A DNA stretch of 12,631 nt, from the NCBI GenBank assembly GCA_964017145.1, contig CAXHKQ010000133.1, positions 1 to 12,631 of the forward strand, written 5' to 3'. Every line of letters starts with the position of its first letter. Position 1 is the first letter of the stretch. Shown in pieces: positions 8,192 to 12,631 of this stretch. The stretch is from Agrocybe praecox (lineage: Eukaryota > Basidiomycota > Agaricomycetes > Agaricales > Agrocybaceae). The position numbers and the translations under genes were made by a program. The notes beneath the pieces were generated by a model. It worked only from the letters and a program-made list of their open reading frames with translations. It was not told the origin of the DNA and did no database searches.

Positions 8192-8693
8192 CTGCGAGCA
8201 CAGGAAGCGCGTGGGCTGCGGCAGCCAGTGCACCTTGAGCGTGGTGGCGCGCACCGACATCGCCACCGAGCCGAACACCATTTCGCCAATGTCGTTGAAA
8301 TCCGGCTCCGCGGGCTGCGCATAGCAGTAGCTGATACCGTTCACCGTATCAATGTAGCTGGGATTCCGGCGTGGATCGCCACCGGCGCCACTGGCGGAGC
8401 CAACCGACGACGACGATGGCCGCCGATGCGAAGGCGCTGGCGCCGATGGATGGCGGCTGTGCGGATGAATGGGTGCGTCCGCCGACGCATTGCTGGCAGT
8501 GCTGGTGGTTGTTGTGGCGTAGTTATTGTTGATGTTGTTATTGTGACCGGCGCAGAGCGCAGGTTCGGCGGCCGGCGTTTTGATATCTGGCATCTGCTGT
8601 ACGGCTGTCGAGTCGAACAACAGTCGGCGGCCGCGCCAATCGCACTCGCGATAGAGCAGAATGCGGACTTGCTCGTTCCGGAAGGGGAACTGC
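8192..8693 (-). CDS. FNIP: FNIP exon 1 of window: FNIP_N (longin) region
   Basis: This exon carries the conserved N-terminal FNIP block: NEQVRILLYRECDWRGRR, then LLFDSTAV, and after an insert EMVFGSVAMS and TTLKVHW, the same order as in FNIP1/2. Between the two halves sits an Asn/Thr/Ser/Ala/Pro-rich insert with Asn runs (about 8400-8570), typical of insect orthologues. The acceptor is a pyrimidine-rich tract ending CAG at 8696-8694, and one base (8693) completes a split codon. The donor is CAG|GTGCGG, with last exon base 8192, phase 0. There is no Met at its head, so at least one upstream exon encodes roughly the first 40 residues. The longin domain in this family contacts FLCN. Confidence in identity is high; the acceptor choice is good but unproven. 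Confidence 0.9.
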
Positions 8694-8858
8694 CTGCGGA
8701 AGCAAATGTAACTATCAGAATAACATCGATATTGATAACATAAATTATGTAAGTATTGTCGGTGTGTTCCAGTTGATTACAAACTGATCAAAAGAATCAA
8801 CGTTTAGTAGAGACTAGTAAATAATAGATTTTACCGCTGTGCACTTTTTTTACATGGC
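8694..8858 (-). other. 5'-side intron of FNIP adjoining exon 1 of window
   Basis: AT-rich sequence with no coding frame, carrying the pyrimidine-rich acceptor at its left end. The intron probably continues rightwards through the palindrome and the retrotransposon, because no FNIP start exon is found before the window ends. Confidence 0.65.
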
Positions 8859-9008
8859 TTGGAAATCTTTACTATTTAAAATATTAAAATTTGCTCACTC
8901 AAATAAAAATTTTACATAATATGTAAAAAGTTGCAACTTTTTACATATTATGTAAAATTTTTATTTGAGTGAGCAAATTTTAATATTTTAAATAGTAAAG
9001 ATTTCCAA
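8859..9008. repeat. Perfect 150-bp palindrome (75-bp arms, no spacer)
   Basis: Positions 8859-8933 and 8934-9008 are exact reverse complements with the centre at gttg|caac. Arms are AT-rich with a small GC island (tttgctcactc). The DNA can extrude as a cruciform and its RNA can form a 75-bp hairpin. Perfect identity points to a very young event or to an assembly or library artefact. Confidence 0.9.
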
Positions 9009-9080
9009 TCTTTACTATTTAAAATATTAAAATTTGCTCACTCAAATAAAAATTTTACATAATATGTTTTACATAATATG
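9007..9080. repeat. Third, partial arm copy plus 14-bp tandem duplication
   Basis: Positions 9007-9066 repeat the arm from aatctttac through ttacataatatg in the same orientation as 8859-8933. The last 14 bases, ttttacataatatg (9053-9066), are then repeated exactly at 9067-9080, next to the GC-rich start of the retrotransposon. The second 14-mer could be the 5' target-site duplication of the element or a slippage product. Confidence 0.8.
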
Positions 9081-9088
9081 GAGTCTCG

Positions 9089-9121
9089 AGCGAGCAGCCG
9101 TCGAGTACGGACGTGCTCGCT
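9089..9121 (+). other. Stem-loop at the element's 5' end
   Basis: agcgagca (9089-9096) pairs with tgctcgct (9114-9121), then cgtc (9099-9102) pairs with gacg (9110-9113), leaving a two-base bulge and a 7-nt loop. That is 12 exact Watson-Crick pairs. It probably belongs to the element's 5' untranslated leader. Confidence 0.65.
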
Positions 9122-9127
9122 GCGCTG

Positions 9128-9242
9128 CTCGTGCTTGCAAACAAACAGGTGGGAAAGCCCTGACCGTCACTGTATTTTTAAATACGGTGGCCAGGGCCGC
9201 AACCCTGTGGACCTCGGTCCTTAAATTGTTTGCAGGCATGGG
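9128..9242 (+). other. Long folded RNA domain in the element's 5' leader
   Basis: Positions 9128-9144 pair with 9226-9242 over 17 contiguous pairs, three of them G-U. Inside, acagg (9145-9149) can pair with cctgt (9204-9208), enclosing a hairpin made of gccctg/cagggc (9157-9162/9192-9197) and cactgtattt/aaatacggtg (9168-9177/9180-9189). A small hairpin ggac-ctcg-gtcc follows (9209-9220). The G-U pairs work only in plus-strand RNA, the sense of the element. Function unknown; a self-cleaving ribozyme or a translation element are possibilities, not conclusions. Confidence 0.6.
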
Positions 9243-9243
9243 G

Positions 9244-9277
9244 CTCACCTGGATGCCAGTTTGGCGGCTCCAGTGAG
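9244..9277 (+). other. Interrupted stem-loop following the folded domain
   Basis: ctca/tgag (9244-9247/9274-9277), ctgga/tccag (9249-9253/9269-9273) and gcc/ggc (9255-9257/9263-9265) stack around a 5-nt loop, with small bulges. Lies immediately 3' of the large folded domain. Confidence 0.5.
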
Positions 9278-9289
9278 ACAAGGTTTACC

Positions 9290-9545
9290 GATTAGATGTT
9301 GTTAGATGTTATATACTAGTTCATAGGTGTCTAATTTATTCGTATATTTATATATTTATTTATTACATCATTGTTCTATCTATTTACGTATTTATTTAGT
9401 AACGCTATCTAATTTATTTACTTATTTATTTAGAACAATTTGCGTGTTCATTATATGTATCTATTTATATGGTTTGTGACAGCTATAATGTATTGTCTGT
9501 GGTATCTAATTCTATCTTTTCGTCTCGTCTTATTTATGTTAAACT
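9290..9545 (+). other. AT-rich part of the element's leader
   Basis: About 250 bases rich in TATTTA and TTTATTTA words, with no open frame and no gene. It separates the folded leader from the stem-loop before the ORF. It may be part of the element or an older insertion inside it. Confidence 0.55.
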
Positions 9546-9565
9546 GAGTCATTTTGCTGGTGTCC

Positions 9566-9600
9566 CCTAGCCTCATGGGCTTGTTACCCGTGAGGCTAGG
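9566..9600 (+). other. 35-nt stem-loop upstream of the element's ORF
   Basis: cctagcctcatggg (9566-9579) pairs with cccgtgaggctagg (9587-9600): 14 contiguous pairs, one of them a U-G wobble, around the 7-nt loop cttgtta. It sits 60 bases before the ATG at 9661, in the sense strand of the element. Confidence 0.75.
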
Positions 9601-9660
9601 TAAAAACAATAAACACTTAGTACACAGCCACAGCCTCGGATAAATGGAAGGACAAAAATT

Positions 9661-10638
9661 ATGACGACTTTCGCTATGAAACGGACAAGGATTGGGACGT
9701 GGAATGTGCGGACCCTGAACACTGTTGGGGGTCTCGCGCAGGTGGCGGCCGAGTTCAGCAATTACAAGCTGGACGTCCTCGGACTCCAGGAAGTCCGATG
9801 GGCGTCCAGCGGCGAACATCGGTTGTCGACAGGGCAATCACTGCTCTATTCTTGCCTTCCGGAAAACGGAGGCAAGGAGCAGTGGCGTCGGGCTGTTATT
9901 AACAGCTGCAGCCCGACGCAGTCTCATGGGTTGGAACCCCGTCTCAGACAGAATTCTGTCTGCACGATTCCGTACGAACACACGGAACGTGACCTTGGTC
10001 AACGTCTACGCACCGACTAACGATGCGACAGACGCGGTCAAGGAGAGTTTCTACAACCAGCTCTCCGAGACCATGACCAAGGTTAGACGGGGGTGACATA
10101 AAGATCGTATTGGGCGACGTCAATGCAAAAGTTGGCAGCTCCCGCAACAACTGGGAGCACGTCATGGGCGATCATGGTTTGAGGAGTGATGAACGAAAAC
10201 GGCGAACTTTTCGCCGATTTCTGTTCTAATCACTCCCTTATAATTGGCGGCACGTTCTTCCCCCACAAGGATGTCCACAAGGGCACCTGGGTATCGCCTG
10301 GGTGGACGTGTCGTCAACCAGATCGACCATGTCGCTATAAGCCGCAATTGGCGTCGCTCACTTCTCGATGTTCGCACTCGAAGGGGTGCGGACATCGGAA
10401 GCGATCATTACCTGGTAGTCGGAGAATTCCGACTCCAGGTAAAGCCCATGAGACCTGTCCAAGCTCGGCAACCGAGATTAGATACCACCGCGCTGAACCG
10501 GCCAGCAGTAAAGGACCAGTTTCTTTCACAGCTTCATAGCGAGTTGCAGGCAGTGCAACCAGCACTGTCAGCAACTGAAAGCTGGTCCTTTCTGCTTGGG
10601 GCATACCATCGCTCCGGCCACCAAGTTCTACGTCCAAT
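9661..10638 (+). pseudogene. APE-type endonuclease domain of the retrotransposon, frameshifted
   Basis: This is the apurinic-endonuclease-like nickase that cuts the target DNA to start target-primed reverse transcription. From ATG 9661 it opens MKRTRIGTWNVRTLN (catalytic Asn region), then VLGLQEVRWASSGEHR (catalytic Glu), and LLYS. Conserved blocks continue in other frames: GVGLLL..MGWNPVSDR and VNVYAPTNDATD (frame 2), IKIVLGDVNAKVGSS (frame 3, metal/catalytic GDxN), NENGELFADFCSNHSLI and GGTFFPHKDVHKGTW (frame 1), VVNQIDHVAISRNWR and RRGADIGSDHYLVV (frame 2, catalytic SDH), TIAPATKFYV (frame 3). Frame changes fall near 9870-9890, 10090, 10180, 10300, 10600 and 10640. All catalytic blocks survive, so the breaks are recent or are sequence errors. 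As given, no complete endonuclease can be made. Confidence 0.85.
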
Positions 10639-10639
10639 C

Positions 10640-12489
10640 CATCGAGAAAGAAGGGATGGATTTCGGACGCAACCTGGAGCAAAATTCAAAACAAAAAGGC
10701 AGCTTGGATCTCATTGCTGAGTGCGACCGACAGAAACCGTCCTGCTCTATTCGATGTGTATAGAGATCTGCAGCGTCAGGTTAAGCGCTGTGTTAGGAAT
10801 GATAAGAGAGCTTATCTAAGCTCACTTGCAACAGAAGCACAGCGCGCATCTGACGTCGGCAATCTGCGCAAGACCTATCAGATTGCCAAGCAGATCTCTG
10901 GGAGAAAGACCCCCGCTACTCGTCCGATCAAGGACTTAGCGGGGCGAATTCTCTCCACAGAAGAAGAGCAGCTGGGAAGATGGACAGAACACTTTAAAGA
11001 AGTTCTAAATTGCGAAACACCACCACACGCAAGCCGTCTTCCCTGGGTCGCACCTCAAAGTGGGGCTTGGAGGTTCAACTCCAATGCCCCAACAATCAAT
11101 GAGATCAAAAAAGAACTTCAGCAGCTAAAGAACAACAAAGCTCCCGGATTAGATGGTTTACCGGTTGAGCTGCTGAAGGCCGACGCTGATCTGGCCGCAC
11201 AACATCTGCGGCCATTGCTCCAGGAAGTGTGGGAGTCTGAATCCATCCCTTCTGGATGGAACGACGGTCTGGTGATAAAGCTTCCAAAGAAGGGAGATTT
11301 GAGCCAATGCTCAAATTGGCGAGGCATCACGATCTTGAACACCATCTCCAAGATCGTGGCCCACATAATTGACGGCCGGATTAGACCCGTTATAGATGTG
11401 CATCTACGCGAGGAGCAAGCCGGCTTCAGGTCGGGGCGGTCCTGCGTAGATCACATAAACACTCTGCGTATTATCATCGAGCAGAGTGTGGAATTCCGGT
11501 CGCCCCTGTTCATGCTGTTCATAGACTTTGAAAAGGCCTTTGACAGCATTGACAGGGAATTTATGTGGGCAGCCCTGTCTGCGTACAACGTCCCGATGAA
11601 AATACTTAATCTAATTAAGGAATTATACCGGGACAGTACATGCAGGATAATGCACGCCGGACAAATCGGGGATCCGTTCTCGATTAGATCCGGTGTGAAA
11701 CAGGGCTGTGTCTTGTCCCCGCTCCTCTTTGTTATCGTATTGGATTACGTCATGCGTTCGGCCGACCAACAAAAGCAAGGTTTGAGCTGGCGTATCCATG
11801 GCGGTCCACTTAGTGACCTCGATTTCGCAGACGACATATGTCTGCTATCTCACCGGTTTTCCGAATTGCAGAGTAAGCTCAGCACAGTGGTAGATTTTGC
11901 CAAATGTGCTGGGCTGAAAATAAATGTGGCGAAGACGAAAGTCATACGCCTTGCTGCCAGTGGGCCAGGATCATCCACGGCAGCAGCAATTCGGCTCAAA
12001 ATCGGTGATGAAGAAATCGAGGAAGTGGATCGTTTCTGCTACCTGGGCAGTATGATAACAAATGATGGCGGAGCTCTAGTGGACGTGATGTCGCGGATCG
12101 CCAAGGCCAGAGGAGCGTTTGCGAATCTGGCAAATATTTGGCGATCTACCGAATTGTCACGGAAGCTTAAGCTCCGGATCTTCAACTCGAACGTACTTGC
12201 GGTCCTGTTGTACGGCAGCGAGACCTGGATGGTGACGAAGACCATCAAGTCAAAAATCCAGGTCTTCGCCAATCGCTGCCTGCGCCGAATATTACATATT
12301 CGGTGGTACGACAGGATCTCAAATGACGAAGTTGCAAGATTAGCGGGTATCCCTTCTATGGAAGCTATAATCAAAAAGCGCAAGTGGGGATGGGTCGGCA
12401 TACTTTCCGACGCGCCAGCAACAACATCGCTCGGCAAGCCTTCTACTGGTCACCAGAAGGTAGTCGGAAAGTTGGCGGGCCCAAGATGA
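10640..12489 (+). CDS. Reverse transcriptase domain of the retrotransposon
   Basis: Open in one frame from about 10640 (SRKKGWISDATWSKIQ) to a stop at 12487-12489; the first Met codon of this frame is not meaningful, since the region continues from the endonuclease. It copies element RNA at the nicked target site. Numbering from codon 10714 (a CTG): NNKAPGLDGLPVELLK near 140-155, GFRSGRSCVDHI near 238-249, motif A FIDFEKAFDS with Asp 271, motif B SGVKQGCVLSPLLF at 326-339, motif C FADD at 371-374 with the Tyr usual in YADD replaced by Phe, motif D LKINVAKTKVIRL, and CYLGSM. The C-terminal part has FANRCLRRILHIRWYDRISN, found in this LINE group. The true reading shifts to frame 3 near 12395, so the last 32 or so residues of this frame are not native. 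Confidence 0.92.
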
Positions 12490-12605
12490 CGTGGAAAAGG
12501 ACCGTCATCGCGGAAGCCAAGGCACATGGAAAGACATGGCTAGAGCTTGGTGCCTTGGCTCAAAACCGAGTCCGATGGCGGTCCTGGACCGAGGAGTGTA
12601 TGTGA
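12395..12605 (+). pseudogene. C-terminal tail of the retrotransposon protein, shifted frame
   Basis: After KKRKWGWVG of the RT frame, the expected continuation appears one frame over: RHTFRRASNNIARQAFYWSP, then GSRKVGGPKMTWKRTV, HGKTWLELGALAQNRVRWRS and WTEECM, ending with TGA at 12603-12605. The pattern (a W-G-W-x-GH core, an arginine-rich RQA.W.P.G block, W(K/R)RT.., W..L..LAQ.R..WR) is typical of the tail of this LINE group. The break lies at the run gggtcggcat and can be explained by one missing base. The tail's role is not known. Confidence 0.8.
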
Positions 12606-12631
12606 CCCAAAGCCCCGCAACGGGGTGTAAA
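12606..12631 (+). other. Start of the element's 3' untranslated region with a short hairpin
   Basis: After the stop, ccccg (12613-12617) and cgggg (12621-12625) form a 5-bp stem with a caa loop, followed by tgtaaa at the window edge. LINE 3' ends often carry a short stem recognised by the RT, followed by a short A-rich repeat; here the end of the element is not certain. Confidence 0.5.

Larger units (their letters stand above)
1..8693 (-). other. FNIP: FNIP gene (folliculin-interacting protein), partial, nine exons
   Basis: This is the gene-level span; the exons are listed separately. Family knowledge: FNIP proteins bind folliculin (FLCN). The complex acts as a GAP for RagC/D at the lysosome, linking amino-acid and energy status to mTORC1 and TFEB, and FNIP is bound and phosphorylated by AMPK. 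Seen here: the N-terminal block (exon 1) and the middle block (exons 3 and 4) resemble vertebrate FNIP1/2 in order and content, for example NVLWAQMSDLYGAIGSPPK followed by LTYFIRC. GT...AG introns of 100 to 1336 bp connect the exons with compatible phases. The visible exons encode about 1,520 residues, already more than vertebrate FNIP1 (about 1,170), because of long low-complexity inserts. The start codon (upstream of 8693) and the FNIP_C domain (beyond position 1) are missing. The family call is strong; exact exon borders are predicted by eye. Confidence 0.9.
9081..12631 (+). mobile_element. Non-LTR retrotransposon (LINE), RTE-like, nearly full length
   Basis: Base composition switches sharply at 9081 from AT-rich palindrome to a GC-rich, folded leader. 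One coding region follows, in the order APE-type endonuclease then reverse transcriptase then a C-terminal tail, with no upstream gag-like ORF and no RNase H, as in the RTE clade. Total length of about 3.5 kb also fits RTE. It lies antisense to FNIP. The coding region changes frame about seven times, so this copy cannot make a full polyprotein as given. No LTRs are seen. The 3' end (tail repeats, target-site duplication) lies at or beyond the right edge. Clade assignment comes from domain order and recalled similarity to proteins annotated endonuclease-reverse transcriptase; a related clade is possible. Confidence 0.85.

Noticed and set aside
8859..9080. CRISPR-like or satellite array
   Set aside because: Only three arm copies, one of them inverted and one partial, with no spacers of equal size.
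9034..9276. 80-aa plus-strand ORF spanning the palindrome copy and the LINE leader
   Set aside because: It crosses the junction between two unrelated pieces of DNA and overlaps the folded RNA domain; it is open by chance.
9081..9288. HDV-like self-cleaving ribozyme
   Set aside because: The helices found do not arrange into the nested double pseudoknot with a catalytic C in the J4/2 strand, so only a generic folded leader is annotated.
10335..10682. Minus-strand ORFs across the LINE coding region (for example 10335-10682, 12039-12437)
   Set aside because: Antisense shadows of the endonuclease and RT codons; no domain is recognised.

Overview
The window looks like animal nuclear DNA, most likely from an arthropod and plausibly a dipteran insect. 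GC-rich exons with C/G-ending codons and runs of Gly, Ala, Ser, Asn and Gln alternate with AT-rich introns bounded by GT...AG sites. I see no rRNA, tRNA, CRISPR array or bacterial operon. The species assignment is inference only.

Positions 1 to about 8693, minus strand, hold most of one gene: a folliculin-interacting protein (FNIP1/FNIP2 orthologue). Nine coding exons can be chained with compatible splice phases: 8192-8693 (FNIP_N/longin region), 6588-7309 (Ser/Gly-rich linker), 4607-5251 and 3952-4315 (FNIP_M), 3011-3810, 2491-2815 and 2004-2390 (long disordered insert), 1214-1796, and 1-230 (runs off the left edge). The first ~40 codons lie upstream of 8693 and were not found. The C-terminal FNIP_C domain lies beyond position 1. 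FNIP with folliculin controls RagC/D GTPases at the lysosome, hence mTORC1 and TFEB/MITF signalling, and it also binds AMPK. Two features stand out. A Ser-Leu-rich motif (SLSDLITANS) occurs three times in separate exons, and two of those copies are followed by a WG(V/I)EP motif. Exon 8 also carries an apparent one-base frameshift at a G/C run.

Positions 8694-12631 lie on the 5' side of the FNIP exons, probably in its first intron. A perfect 150-bp palindrome (8859-9008) is followed by a partial third copy of its arm and a 14-bp tandem duplication. Directly next to this, on the plus strand (antisense to FNIP), is a non-LTR retrotransposon of the APE-endonuclease/reverse-transcriptase type, RTE-like. 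It has a strongly structured 5' leader (9089-9277), an AT-rich stretch, a 35-nt stem-loop (9566-9600), then one long coding region from ATG 9661. The endonuclease half is broken by about six frame changes. The RT half is open for about 1.8 kb and keeps all the core RT motifs. One more frame change comes before the C-terminal tail, which stops at 12605. The window ends 26 bases later.

The introns also hold two related copies of a dispersed repeat (853-975 and 5341-5506). I see no clearly new multi-gene system. The most unusual items are the FNIP repeat motif, the perfect palindrome at the retrotransposon junction, and the folded 5' leader.
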